Notes under the pieces: model-generated
Seen by the model: only the letters and a program-made list of their open reading frames with translations
Database searches by the model: none
Told to the model about the DNA's origin: nothing
DNA from: Actinomycetales bacterium
Lineage (GTDB): Bacteria > Actinomycetota > Actinomycetes > Actinomycetales > Dermatophilaceae
Assembly (NCBI GenBank): GCA_016710645.1
Contig: JADJVI010000022.1
Span: forward strand, 1-64,000
Direction: 5' to 3'
DNA: 64,000 nt
Position numbers and translations under genes: made by a program
Part shown: positions 1 through 8,762 of the stretch, in pieces
How positions within the stretch are numbered: the first letter of the stretch is position 1
Layout: each line of letters begins with the position of its first letter

Positions 1-288
1 GGCGTTGACGGCCCTGGCGGCATCCCCGAGAGGGTGCGGACCTGGAACCTCGGCACCGGCACCCGACATCGGTCCTGGAGGTCATCGCGGCCTTCGAGCG
101 GGCCAGCGGGCGGCCGATCCCCTTACGAGATCGTGGGGCGGCGCGCGGGCGACCTGGCCCAGACATGGGCCGACGCGAGCCGGGCAGCTGACGAATTGGG
201 TTGGCGAGCAACGAAATCCATCGACGACATGTGCGCTGACGCGTGGCGCTGGCAGAGTCAGAACCCCCTGGGCTACCCCGACGCCTGA
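1..288 (+). CDS. galE: UDP-glucose 4-epimerase, C-terminal part (5' end outside window)
   Basis: This is the C-terminal end of a GalE-type epimerase, which interconverts UDP-glucose and UDP-galactose in the cytoplasm. Recognition rests on the segment VRTWNLGTGT near base 34 and on the family-typical tail from about base 124 (YEIV..RRAGD, WADAS.AADELGW, MCADAWRWQSQNP), ending at the TGA at 286-288. Between about 66 and 123 the frame is wrong. The expected peptide SVLEVIAAFERASGRPIP is read in the neighbouring frame, which implies one missing base near 68 and one extra T near 123. The two indels cancel, so the frame stays open. Either this is a sequencing error at a contig edge or the copy carries about 18 scrambled residues. 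Confidence 0.8.
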   Translation, partial: GVDGPGGIPERVRTWNLGTGTRHRSWRSSRPSSGPAGGRSPYEIVGRRAGDLAQTWADASRAADELGWRATKSIDDMCADAWRWQSQNPLGYPDA

Positions 289-598
289 GCGGGCCCGGCA
301 TACCGGTCTGCATTGTGGCTTTCCGGGCCCTGCCACTCCCTGCCCTCGTCCATCTGGGCGTACCCCCCGGGGTATTTGTGTCTCGTTGGTCACACGTTCG
401 TGCTCAGCGCCACCAAGCGCTCAGTTTGCAGGAGTACGTTGCCAATTGGCGGTTCCGATGCGGGGAGCCTGCCGTGCACAACAGCACAGGATTACTGAGC
501 ACCACCACTGAGCACCAATCACTGAGCACCACTTACTGAGCATCACTTCAGAGGGCTCGACGAGTCCTCGTTCACGGGGGAGCATCACGTCACCATGA
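289..598. other. galE-cydA intergenic region
   Basis: About 310 bases without a convincing gene. An inverted repeat GGGCCCGG (291-298) / CCGGGCCC (323-330) just after galE may act as a terminator; a copy of the dispersed 10-mer (CGGCATACC) lies in its loop. Four ACTGAGCA iterations follow at 494-542. A short purine-rich stretch (570-582) precedes the expected cydA start. Short open frames here look like high-GC noise. Confidence 0.6.
494..542. repeat. Four ACTGAGCA iterons upstream of cydA
   Basis: ACTGAGCA begins at 494, 507, 521 and 535, giving a 13-14 base period with CCA-rich spacers. The array ends about 50 bases before the cydA start. Regular spacing of slightly more than one helical turn upstream of an oxygen-responsive gene fits a multi-site regulator-binding region. 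A chance tandem duplication is equally possible. Confidence 0.45.
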
Positions 599-2026
599 AT
601 GCGCTCGACCTGGGCGCTGGCAGTTTGCCATCACGACCGTCTACCACTTCCTTTCGTTTCGATCACCATCGGGCTCACCGCGCTCATCGCCATCATGCAG
701 ACCTTCTGGTACCGCGGCGGCGACGAGCGGTGGCTGCGCCTCACCAAGTTCTTCGGCAAGTTGTTCATGATCAACTTCGCCCTCGGCCTGGTGACCGGCA
801 TCGTCCAGGAGTTCCAGTTCGGCATGAACTGGAGCCTTTACTCGCGCTTCGTCGGCGACATCTTCGGAGCACCGCTGGCGTTCGAAGCGCTGCTGGCCTT
901 CTTCCTCGAGTCGACCTTCCTGGGCCTGTGGATCTTCGGCTGGGACCGCCTGCCGCGCAAGATCCACCTGGCCTCGATCTGGCTGGTCCACCTCGGCACG
1001 GTGTTCTCGGCGTTCTTCATCCTCGCGGCAAACTCGTTCATGCAGAACCCGGTTGGCTACACGTTCAACCCCACGACCAACCGCGCCGAACTCAGCGACT
1101 TCCTCGCGGTGCTCACCAACGAGGTCCAGCTCGTCACCTTCCCGCACGTGCTCATGGGTGCCTACATGACCGCAGGCGGCTTCCTCATGGGCATCGCGCT
1201 CTACCACCTGCGCCGTCAGGCCCTCGACAACGGCCCTGACGTCTCGATGTACCGCAAGGCCGTTCGCCTGGGCGCCGTGGTGTCGCTCGTCGCCAGCCTG
1301 GGCGTCATCGTCTCCGGCGACCTGCAAGGCAAGGTCATGACGACCTACCAGCCGATGAAAATGGCTGCGGCAGAGGCGCTTTACGAGACCCGCAGCAATG
1401 CGCCGTTCTCCGTGCTGACCATCGGCGGCCTCGACGGCACCAATGCACGCCCGATCATCGAGGTGCCCGGTCTACTGTCCTTCCTCGGCACGGGCAGCTT
1501 CAGCGGCGAGATCAAGGGCATCAACGACCTGCAAGTCGCCTACGCCGAGAAGTACGGCTCAGCCGAGCTCACCAAGAGCGCGAGCTACGTCCCCACGATC
1601 TGGCTCACCTACTGGAACTTCCGGCTGATGATGGGCGCCGGATTCCTCACCATGATCTTCGCGGCGATGGCGCTGTGGAAGACCCGCGGCGAGGGCGTCG
1701 TCACTGGCGGGATCTGGAAGCACATCGCGATCTGGACGCCGCTGCTGCCGGTCACGGCCAACTCGTTCGGCTGGATCTTCACCGAGGTCGGCCGCCAGCC
1801 GTGGATCGTCAACGGCATGATGACGACCGCCACCGGCGTCTCCTCGACGGTCGGCGCGAGCAGCGTCCTGATCAGCATGGTCATCTTCACGCTGCTCTAC
1901 GGCGCCCTCGCGGTGGTCGAAGTCAAGCTGCTGCTGCGCTACATCAAGCCCGGAGCCGTGCCCGTGGCCGCGCCGATCGACCCGGCCGACCGCTCTGACG
2001 ATGCGCCTCTGGTCTTCGCCTACTGA
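595..2026 (+). CDS. cydA: Cytochrome bd ubiquinol/menaquinol oxidase subunit I (N-terminus frameshifted as given)
   Basis: CydA is the quinol-oxidising, heme-carrying membrane subunit of cytochrome bd, which reduces O2 to water. The main frame, open from 599, reads FVSITIGLTALIAIMQTFWYR, then GIVQEFQFGMNW, LESTFLGLW and GRQPW, about 475 residues, matching short Q-loop CydA. The natural start appears to be ATG 595 (MNALDL). The expected RWQFAITTVYHFLFVP lies in a third frame around 618-655, so one base is missing near 613-617 and another near 654-660. The main frame therefore lacks the conserved early His (YHFLF), a heme ligand. This is either a sequencing error or a dead N-terminus. It is followed by cydB. 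Confidence 0.85.
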
Positions 2027-2093
2027 CCGCCGCCTGCTGACCTCCCACTACAGACCTCCGACTACAGACCATCTCTGGATACGAGACCTTGCC

Positions 2094-3167
2094 ATGACTG
2101 ACCTCTCAGCCCTCCAGCTCGTCTGGTTCATCCTCATCGCCGTGCTGTGGATCGGCTACCTCACCCTCGAAGGCTTCGACTTCGGGGTGGGGATGCTGTT
2201 GCCGATCCTCGGCCGCGCCAAGAGCACCGCCCCTGCCGACCTCGCCGACGCCGAGAAGCGCAAGCGGGTCATGCTCAACACCATCGGCCCGGTGTGGGAC
2301 GGCAACGAGGTGTGGGTGCTCACCGCCGGTGGCGCCACCTTTGCGGCCTTCCCGCAGTGGTACGCCACGCTGTTCTCCGGCTTCTACCTCGCCCTGGCCC
2401 TCATCCTCGTCGCGCTCATCCTGCGCGGCATGGGGCTGGACTACCGCCACAAGGTCAACGACGACACCTGGCGCAAGCGCTGGGACCTCGCGATCACCGG
2501 CGGCTCCTTCCTCGCGGCCCTGCTGTGGGGCGTCGGCCTGACCAACATCGTCTACGGCACCCCGATCAAGCCCAACCCGACGGTCGCCGGTGACTACATC
2601 TTCGACGGCACGCTCTTCACCCTGCTCGGCCCCGTGCCGCTGCTCGGTGGGCTGACCTTCGTGGCCCTCTTCCTCACCCATGGCGCCTTCTTCATCGCCC
2701 TCAAGACCGACGGCGCGATCCGGCACGAGGCCCGCGCGCTCGGCATCCGCGTCGGCCTGGTGAGCGCTGTGTTGGCCGTTGCGCTCCTGTTGCTCATCGG
2801 GCTCAAGCACGGCTCGCTGGTCTTCTGGATCGGCACCGCGATCGCCGCTGTCGCGCTCCTCGCGGGCATCGCGATGGCGACCAAGGCCCGCGAGGGCTGG
2901 GCGTTCATCGGCACCTTCGCCGCGATCGCGTTCGCGGTCGCGGCCTACTTCGGGGCACTCTTCCCGAACGCCATGCCCTCGACGCTCGGAGACGCGCAGT
3001 CGCTGACCCTGGCCGCCGCGTCGAGCACGCCGACGACGTTGACGATCATGACCTGGGCCGCCGCGATCTTCACCCCGATCGTGCTGCTCTACACCGGGTG
3101 GACCTACTGGGTGTTCCGCAAGCGCCTGGCCGTCCACCACATCCCCGAACCGGTGGCCATCCACTAG
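2094..3167 (+). CDS. cydB: Cytochrome bd oxidase subunit II
   Basis: CydB pairs with CydA in the inner membrane. The 357-residue product starts MTDLSALQLVWFILIAVLW and contains the family motif GFDFGVGMLLP near residues 23-33, then GNEVWVLTAGGATFAAFP and GLDYRHK, with eight or nine hydrophobic segments. ATG 2094 was chosen because the CydB family starts here; the frame is open upstream to 2001 but that stretch overlaps the end of cydA and looks non-native. The gene lies 67 bases after cydA and ahead of a strong hairpin (3180-3211) that separates it from cydDC. Confidence 0.93.
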   Translation: MTDLSALQLVWFILIAVLWIGYLTLEGFDFGVGMLLPILGRAKSTAPADLADAEKRKRVMLNTIGPVWDGNEVWVLTAGGATFAAFPQWYATLFSGFYLALALILVALILRGMGLDYRHKVNDDTWRKRWDLAITGGSFLAALLWGVGLTNIVYGTPIKPNPTVAGDYIFDGTLFTLLGPVPLLGGLTFVALFLTHGAFFIALKTDGAIRHEARALGIRVGLVSAVLAVALLLLIGLKHGSLVFWIGTAIAAVALLAGIAMATKAREGWAFIGTFAAIAFAVAAYFGALFPNAMPSTLGDAQSLTLAAASSTPTTLTIMTWAAAIFTPIVLLYTGWTYWVFRKRLAVHHIPEPVAIH

Positions 3168-3179
3168 TCCGGTTCGGGC

Positions 3180-3211
3180 CCGGCCGGTCCGCACGCTCAC
3201 GGACCGGCCGG
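3180..3211 (+). terminator. Hairpin between cydB and cydDC
   Basis: Perfect 12-bp arms CCGGCCGGTCCG / CGGACCGGCCGG with an 8-base loop, 12 bases after the cydB stop. There is no T-tract. It may be an actinobacterial-type terminator or an attenuator limiting read-through into cydDC. Confidence 0.6.
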
Positions 3212-3268
3212 CTCGGCCCGCTCACGCTCACTGCTGACCACTGCTGGTCACGTCTGGATACTCCTGTC

Positions 3269-6200
3269 ATGCGCCCGGTCGATCCCCGCCTGCTTCGCGC
3301 CTTCCCCGAGGTCCGCCAGATCCTGGCGGGCCTTGGGGTTGTCGGCGTTGTGCAGGGAGTGCTCGCGGTCGCGCAGGCCTTCGCGGTCAGTCACCTCGTC
3401 GTCGCGGTCGTCGCGTCCCTCACCTCGGCCTCCACGGCCTCCACCGGCTCCGGTATGCCGTCCGCCCTCGCCCCCGAGACCGCCTCCTCGTCAGCATCGG
3501 GTATGCCGTGGGGTCACCTCCCGCTTGCTCCACTGGGTTGGGTGGCCCTGGTCTTCGCCCTCCGGGCGGGGCTGGGAGCCGTGGCTGAGCTGGGAGCCGC
3601 GCGGGCCGGCATACGAGTCTCTGCTGGTGTGCGCGAGCGACTCCTGGCGCGCTGGCTGGCCAGGCCCCTAGACGATGCCCCCGATCCCAACACCGCCACC
3701 ACCCTGGCGACCCAGGGCGTCACGAGCATCGAGCCCTATGTGGCGCGGTTCCTGCCGGCCATGGTGGGCGCAGTTGTGCTGCCGGTCTTCGTCGTCGTGA
3801 CCATTGCGACCCTCGACTGGGTCAGCGCGCTCATCGTCGTGCTCACCGTGCCGCTGCTGCCGGTTTTCGCAGCGCTGATCGGCAAGGCGACCGAGGATCA
3901 AACCGCCCGGCGCTGGCGCGCGATGGCGAGTCTGTCCGGGCACTTCCTCGACGTGGTGCGCGGGCTGCCGACGCTGGTGTCCTATGGTCGGGCCTGGCGT
4001 CAGGCGGGGACGATCCGCGAGGTGAGCGAGCGCCATCGCGCAGTGACCGTGCAGACGCTGCGGCTGGCCTTCTTGTCGTCGGCGGCGCTGGAGTTGCTCG
4101 CCTCGATCTCGGTGGCGATCGTCGCGGTGACCGTGGGGTTGCGGTTGACCAACGGGACCATGGAGTTGGCTCCTGGCCTGGTGTGCATTCTCCTTGCGCC
4201 AGAGGCCTATTGGCCGATCCGGCGAGTGGGCGCCGAGTACCACGCGGCAGCCGACGGGGTCGTGGCTCTTGGCGAGGCCTTGGACGAGCTCACCGAGCCG
4301 ATCGGACAAGCCACCCCGATGGCGACCCACGCGGACCCTCGACCGGAGCTTGGTCGACCGGTGGAGGTCGCTCTGCAGGGGTTGTCCTATCGCTACCCCG
4401 GCACGTCCGCCGACGTCATCTCGGGGCTGGATCTCACGCTCAGCGGACCAGGGCTGGTGGCCGTCACCGGCGAGTCCGGAGCCGGCAAGAGCACCCTGCT
4501 GGACCTCATCGCCGGCTTGCGATCACCCAGTGCGGGGCGGGTGTCGGCGCCGCAAGCTCATCTCGTCTCGCAGCGACCGTTGCTCATCGCGGGGACGGTG
4601 CGCGCAAACCTGCTGCTCGGTCACCCGACGAGGGCCGAGGGGACCGCACAAGCAAGCCCCCAGGCCACCGACGTGGGCACGACCGTGGGCACCGACGCTG
4701 AGCCGACCGATCCAGGCCTGGACCTGTCGTTGTGGAGTGCATTGTGGTCGGTCGGGCTCGATGGTGATATCCGAGAGCTGCCTGACGGGCTGGACACCGT
4801 GCTCGGTGACGACGGCTTCGGCTTGTCGGCGGGGCAGCGGGCCCGGCTGGCGTTGGCGCGGGCGCTGCTCAGCCCGGCGCGGGTGATCCTGCTGGACGAG
4901 CCGACCGCGCACCTCGACGAGGCATCGGTCGCGTTTGCCCACCAGACAATCTGGGGACTGGCCCGCACCCGGCTCGTCATCGCGGTGACCCACCGCCCGC
5001 AACTCCTCGACCTGGCCACCCGGGTGGTCGAGATCGCGCCCAACCGCCCAGGCCTGACTCCGCCTCAAGCCGACCCCTTGACTCGCGCGCACGCCGGCGA
5101 GGTCGCGATTTCGGCTGGCAACGACCCGGAAAGCAGCCCCATTCGCCACGTCGACGTCGGCGCAGCCGCGGCTGCTGACCAGGCTGCGGAGGACCCGTTC
5201 GCGATGCGCGCGCCGGGGATCCGCCGGGCCGCGGTCATCGGCGGGCTTGCCTCGGCCAGCGGCATCGCCCTCACCGCCACCTCGGGCTGGCTCATCGTTG
5301 CCGCGAGCCATCAACCCGTCATCCTCACCCTGCTGGCCGTCATCGTCTCGGTGCGCACCTTCGGCATCGCCCGCCCGGTGCTGCGCTACGTCGAGCGGGT
5401 GCGCTCGCATGACAGCGCCCTGGACCTGCTGGTGCGGCGGCGGGTCACGGCATACCGGGCCTTGATCCCCCTGACCCCCGCCCGGCTGGGCCGCCGCGCG
5501 CGCACCCGCGTGCTGACCGGAGTCGTCGAGGACCTGGAGGACCACACCTTCGCGACCGTGCGGGTCACCGTGCCGGTGCTGGGCGCCGCCGTCGCTGGGC
5601 TTCTCGCCGTGGTTGGGCTCGGGGTCTTCACACCCGCCGGGGCGCTGGTCGTCGCGGGAGTGCTGGTCCTGCAGGCTCTGGTCCATCGGCTCGGGCGGCG
5701 CCTCGAACTCGCCGGCCAGCGCGACTGGCTCACCGCCCGCGCCGACACCGCGCAAGTCAGCAGCCTGGTGACGGGGTATGCCGGTCCGCTGCGTGGCGTC
5801 GGCGCCGCGACTCAGGCGCTGGGTTGGGTCCGGTCAGCGCACGAAGGGTTGGCCAGGACGGTCGCTCGGCTGGGCGCCGCCAAGGCGGTATCGGTGGCGT
5901 TGTCGCTGGTCGTCACGGCACTGGGGACCCTGGTGGCCGCCCTCGTGGCCGCATGGGCGATGACGTTGGGGTTGCCCGACGCGGTGGCCGCGGTTGCCGT
6001 GCTCACTCCGCTCGCCGTGGGTGACGCCCTGGTCGGTATGCCGGATGCGGCCAGTGCGTGGGCGCGGGCCCGTGGGAGCGAGGACCGGCTGCGCTCGTTG
6101 TTGAGTCAGCGCCCCGCGGTCGTGGACCCAGTCGGCGCTTCGATCGCTCCGGATGTCCCCAGCGGACTAGATGTGGCAGAAGGCGTCACCGGTGACCCAT

Positions 6201-7033
6201 TTCGCCACAGTCACCGCCCGGCGGGTGGCCGAGCCCTCGCTACGCCTGGCACCGCGCGCTCGCTCAACGCTGGCCCCAGCGAGTTGGGTGTGGCAGAAGG
6301 CGACACCGGTGACCCATTTCGCCACACCGAAGCCGGGCCGGCGGACGGCATACCAGAGTTGGAATTGCAGCTGGAGCTGCGCGGAGTGGCTGCCACGTGG
6401 GGCGACCCAGGTGAGCCGCTGGATCTGCCCCCGGTGGACCTCACCATCCCCATTGGGCAACATGTCGTGCTCACCGGCGCCAATGGCAGCGGCAAGTCGA
6501 CCCTGCTCGCGGTGCTGGCGCGGACCCTCGACCCGGCCGCCGGCTCGTATCGGCTCGGCGGTGTCGACGTCCGCGAGGTCAGCCTCGACACGGTCCGCGA
6601 GCTGCTGGCCATCGTCGATGACGAACCGCACGTTTTCGCCTCGACGTTACGCGAGAACCTCCGCCTGGCGGCACCCGACGCCGACGACCCCGCACTGATC
6701 ACCGGGCTGACGGCAGCCGGGCTGGGCCCGTGGCTGGCCGGACTCGACCAAGGGCTGGACACCCTCCTCGGGGTCGGCGGTCGGGGGGTTTCCGGTGGTG
6801 AGCGCGCACGGCTGGCGATCGCCCGCGCGCATGTGTCCGGGAGGCCGATCGTGCTGCTCGACGAGCCGGTCGCCCACCTCGACCACGCCACCGCCGTCGA
6901 CGTGCTCGCCTCGCTGCGAGCGGCTTTCGCAGGGCGGACCGTCGTCATGGTGAGCCACCGGCCCGACGGGGTCGAGGGCTTTGATCGGGTCGTCGATCTG
7001 GCTACGTTGCGCTCGCCGTTGCCGTCGGCCTGA
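3269..7033 (+). CDS. cydDC: Fused CydD-CydC ABC exporter for cytochrome bd assembly
   Basis: A 1254-residue single-chain version of the heterodimeric CydDC thiol (cysteine/glutathione) exporter required for cytochrome bd maturation; the fusion is also known in Streptomyces. Each half has six membrane segments and an ATPase domain. First half: Walker A GESGAGKS (~402), signature LSAGQ (~519), Walker B VILLDEP (~539). Second half: GANGSGKS (~1071), VSGGE (~1174), IVLLDEP (~1193). ATG 3269 fits the CydD N-terminus and follows a non-coding gap. The linker before the second ATPase domain (nt 6172-6326) carries two near-identical 38-bp palindromes, read as VAEG.TGDPFRH twice, which look like inserted repeat elements. 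Confidence 0.93.
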   Translation: MRPVDPRLLRAFPEVRQILAGLGVVGVVQGVLAVAQAFAVSHLVVAVVASLTSASTASTGSGMPSALAPETASSSASGMPWGHLPLAPLGWVALVFALRAGLGAVAELGAARAGIRVSAGVRERLLARWLARPLDDAPDPNTATTLATQGVTSIEPYVARFLPAMVGAVVLPVFVVVTIATLDWVSALIVVLTVPLLPVFAALIGKATEDQTARRWRAMASLSGHFLDVVRGLPTLVSYGRAWRQAGTIREVSERHRAVTVQTLRLAFLSSAALELLASISVAIVAVTVGLRLTNGTMELAPGLVCILLAPEAYWPIRRVGAEYHAAADGVVALGEALDELTEPIGQATPMATHADPRPELGRPVEVALQGLSYRYPGTSADVISGLDLTLSGPGLVAVTGESGAGKSTLLDLIAGLRSPSAGRVSAPQAHLVSQRPLLIAGTVRANLLLGHPTRAEGTAQASPQATDVGTTVGTDAEPTDPGLDLSLWSALWSVGLDGDIRELPDGLDTVLGDDGFGLSAGQRARLALARALLSPARVILLDEPTAHLDEASVAFAHQTIWGLARTRLVIAVTHRPQLLDLATRVVEIAPNRPGLTPPQADPLTRAHAGEVAISAGNDPESSPIRHVDVGAAAAADQAAEDPFAMRAPGIRRAAVIGGLASASGIALTATSGWLIVAASHQPVILTLLAVIVSVRTFGIARPVLRYVERVRSHDSALDLLVRRRVTAYRALIPLTPARLGRRARTRVLTGVVEDLEDHTFATVRVTVPVLGAAVAGLLAVVGLGVFTPAGALVVAGVLVLQALVHRLGRRLELAGQRDWLTARADTAQVSSLVTGYAGPLRGVGAATQALGWVRSAHEGLARTVARLGAAKAVSVALSLVVTALGTLVAALVAAWAMTLGLPDAVAAVAVLTPLAVGDALVGMPDAASAWARARGSEDRLRSLLSQRPAVVDPVGASIAPDVPSGLDVAEGVTGDPFRHSHRPAGGRALATPGTARSLNAGPSELGVAEGDTGDPFRHTEAGPADGIPELELQLELRGVAATWGDPGEPLDLPPVDLTIPIGQHVVLTGANGSGKSTLLAVLARTLDPAAGSYRLGGVDVREVSLDTVRELLAIVDDEPHVFASTLRENLRLAAPDADDPALITGLTAAGLGPWLAGLDQGLDTLLGVGGRGVSGGERARLAIARAHVSGRPIVLLDEPVAHLDHATAVDVLASLRAAFAGRTVVMVSHRPDGVEGFDRVVDLATLRSPLPSA
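6172..6326. repeat. Two 38-bp palindromic elements inside cydDC
   Basis: Copies at 6172-6209 and 6289-6326. Each begins TGTGGCAGAAGGCG, has CACCGGTG at its centre and ends CCATTTCGCCACA, forming an imperfect 38-bp palindrome; the two differ at one base. They lie in frame in the variable linker between the second membrane domain and its ATPase domain, about 117 bases apart. Confidence 0.8.
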
Positions 7034-7112
7034 CCTATCCCTCTACCCAGCCGAACGCCCGGCCGAGTGACCGCGCACCCCGGGGGTGCACGGCATACGC
7101 AAGAATCGGGGC

Positions 7113-8165
7113 ATGACCGAGCAGGTAGCGACGCAGCCGACCACGGCCACCACCTCCCCCACCGACGCCGCGGCCGACATCCTCGCCGTCGCGCGCGAGC
7201 AAGTGCTGGAGCGGGGCGAGCGGCTGACCTACGACCAGATCCTCGCGGTCTTGCAGACCTCGGACGAGCAGCTCGAGGAGCTCCTGGCGATCGCGCACGA
7301 GGTGCGGATGCGCTACATGGGGCCGGACGTCGAGGTCGAGGGGATCATCAGCCTCAAGACCGGCGGTTGCCCGGAGGATTGCCACTTCTGCGCGCAGTCG
7401 GGGCAGTTCACCTCGCCGGTGCGGTCGGTGTGGCTCAACATCCCCGAGCTGGTGCGCGCGGCCAAGCTGACGCGTGACACGGGGGCGAGCGAGTTCTGCA
7501 TCGTCGCGGCGGTGCGCGGGCCGGACGCCAAGCTCATGGAGCAGATGCGCGCCGCGGTCGCCGCGATCAAGGGCTCGGTCGACATCAACGTCGCCGCATC
7601 GCTGGGCATGCTGGACGCCGAACAGGCGCAGGACCTCGCCGACATGGGCATCCATCGTTACAACCACAACCTCGAGGCCGGCCGCACCTACTTCCCCAAC
7701 GTCGTCACGACGCACACCTGGGACGAGCGCTGGGAGACCTGCCAGCTGGTCAAGGCCACCGGCATGGAGCTGTGCTGCGGCGGCCTGGTGGGCATGGGCG
7801 AGACCATCGAGCAGCGCGCCGAATTGGCCGATCAGCTGGGCGAATTGGAGCCACACGAGGTGCCGCTCAACTTCCTCAACCCACGCCCGGGCACACCGTT
7901 CGGCGACCTGCCGGTCATGCCCGCCAACGACGCACTGCGGTGCATCGCGGCCTTCCGTCTGGCTTTGCCGCGCACCATCCTGCGGTATGCCGGTGGGCGC
8001 GAGTTGACCCTTGGAGACCTCGGCACCCGCGACGGGCTGATGGGCGGCATCAACGCCGTCATCGTCGGCAACTACCTCACGACGCTTGGGCGCGACCCCC
8101 AGGAGGACCTCGCCCTGCTCGATGAGCTGAAGATGCCGATCAAGGCGTTGTCCGACACCTTCTGA
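7113..8165 (+). CDS. bioB: Biotin synthase (radical SAM)
   Basis: BioB inserts sulfur into dethiobiotin to make biotin, using a radical-SAM [4Fe-4S] cluster and an auxiliary [2Fe-2S] cluster. The 350-residue product has the cluster motif CPEDCHFC (C86, C90, C93), then FCIVAAVRGP, YNHNLEAGRTYFP and CCGGLVGMGE, all typical. ATG 7113 is preferred over the upstream 7086, which overlaps a copy of the dispersed 10-mer. It is followed after 12 bases by bsaP, so the two are probably co-transcribed. bioA, bioF and bioD lie 4-8 kb downstream rather than in the same operon. Confidence 0.95.
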   Translation: MTEQVATQPTTATTSPTDAAADILAVAREQVLERGERLTYDQILAVLQTSDEQLEELLAIAHEVRMRYMGPDVEVEGIISLKTGGCPEDCHFCAQSGQFTSPVRSVWLNIPELVRAAKLTRDTGASEFCIVAAVRGPDAKLMEQMRAAVAAIKGSVDINVAASLGMLDAEQAQDLADMGIHRYNHNLEAGRTYFPNVVTTHTWDERWETCQLVKATGMELCCGGLVGMGETIEQRAELADQLGELEPHEVPLNFLNPRPGTPFGDLPVMPANDALRCIAAFRLALPRTILRYAGGRELTLGDLGTRDGLMGGINAVIVGNYLTTLGRDPQEDLALLDELKMPIKALSDTF

Positions 8166-8177
8166 GTCGACTCGCTG

Positions 8178-8411
8178 ATGACGCTCATCTCCCCTGACGC
8201 GGTGTTCTGCCCCCGCTGCGGCCAGCCCCTGGGTCCGGCCGGCATCGCGGGTGGCGAACATGCTGTATGCCGTCGCGCGCTCGACCTCGAACCGCCCCGC
8301 TACTGCGTCTACTGCCGCCGCCGGATGATCGTCCAGATCACCCCGTCGGACTGGACCGCGCGCTGCATCGAACACGGCGAGACCACCGAATCCACCTGGG
8401 CCCCGGCCTGA
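8178..8411 (+). CDS. bsaP: Biotin synthase auxiliary protein
   Basis: A 77-residue cysteine-rich protein: CPRCG near residue 11, a single Cys at ~31, CVYC near 43 and ARC near 62. Its core RRALDLEPPRYC and the following RRM.VQ.TP segment match the small protein encoded beside bioB in mycobacteria (Rv1590 family), reported to be needed for mycobacterial BioB to turn over. The Cys pattern suggests iron-sulfur or zinc binding; supporting or repairing the auxiliary cluster of BioB is the likely role. It starts 12 bases after bioB. The family assignment comes from recognition of the sequence pattern, not a search. Confidence 0.8.
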   Translation: MTLISPDAVFCPRCGQPLGPAGIAGGEHAVCRRALDLEPPRYCVYCRRRMIVQITPSDWTARCIEHGETTESTWAPA

Positions 8412-8508
8412 TTCGGTGACACCACGCGAGGGGTGGACAGCTCCATGATGAGCGCCCGACAGGGTGCTCAAGCGCCCACATCCTCGCGGAGAGCACCTGG
8501 CGCTCCTT

Positions 8509-8531
8509 ACTGACGTACCCTCGTTGTCAGT
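8509..8531. promoter_or_regulatory. Inverted repeat ACTGAC-N11-GTCAGT upstream of the 8577 gene pair
   Basis: A dyad ACTGAC (8509-8514) / GTCAGT (8526-8531) lies 46 bases before the first gene of the pair. Its position fits an operator for an autoregulated two-gene module, but neither product has an obvious DNA-binding domain. Confidence 0.3.
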
Positions 8532-8576
8532 GGTCGCCTCTACCGTCTGTGCAGGAGCAAACACAGGAGGTTTCAC

Positions 8577-8762
8577 ATGGGATCTGCAACGACCGAGGTC
8601 ATGACGAAGTCCGAACTCGAAGCTGCGTTGCACTCGCTGGAGCTCGAGCTCGGCATGTCCGTCGATGTAGCCGAGGAGTTGGCGGCAGCCGATGCCCTGA
8701 ACGCAGACCTGTACCAGGTGTTGCGAAGGATCCGCGAGCTCCGCTGGCTGCAGAGCGAGTGA
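8577..8762 (+). CDS. Small acidic helical protein, first gene of an uncharacterised coupled pair
   Basis: A 61-residue protein that I do not recognise. It starts at ATG 8577 behind one of the best ribosome-binding sites in the window (AGGAGG at 8565-8570, 6-base spacing). The sequence is acidic and predicted almost entirely helical (LEAALHSLELELG, DVAEELAAADALNADLYQVL, RRIRELRWL). Its stop codon overlaps the GTG start of the next gene (GTGA at 8759-8762), so translation is coupled. A very small helical protein made ahead of a larger partner is the usual antitoxin/toxin or chaperone/effector layout, but no family is evident. No copy of the dispersed 10-mer occurs in either gene. Confidence 0.75.
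   Translation: MGSATTEVMTKSELEAALHSLELELGMSVDVAEELAAADALNADLYQVLRRIRELRWLQSE

Noticed and set aside
5..511. Open frame of 168 codons over the galE end
   Set aside because: Out of frame with galE; Pro/Arg/Thr-rich composition without any domain.
2106..3200. Long minus-strand open frame of 364 codons
   Set aside because: Antisense to cydB, with Arg/Glu/Gly/Asp-rich composition that mirrors its codons.
7034..7112. BioQ or BirA operator before bioB
   Set aside because: No TGAAC-N-GTTAC-like or other biotin operator dyad was seen in the bioB, bioA or bioF upstream regions.
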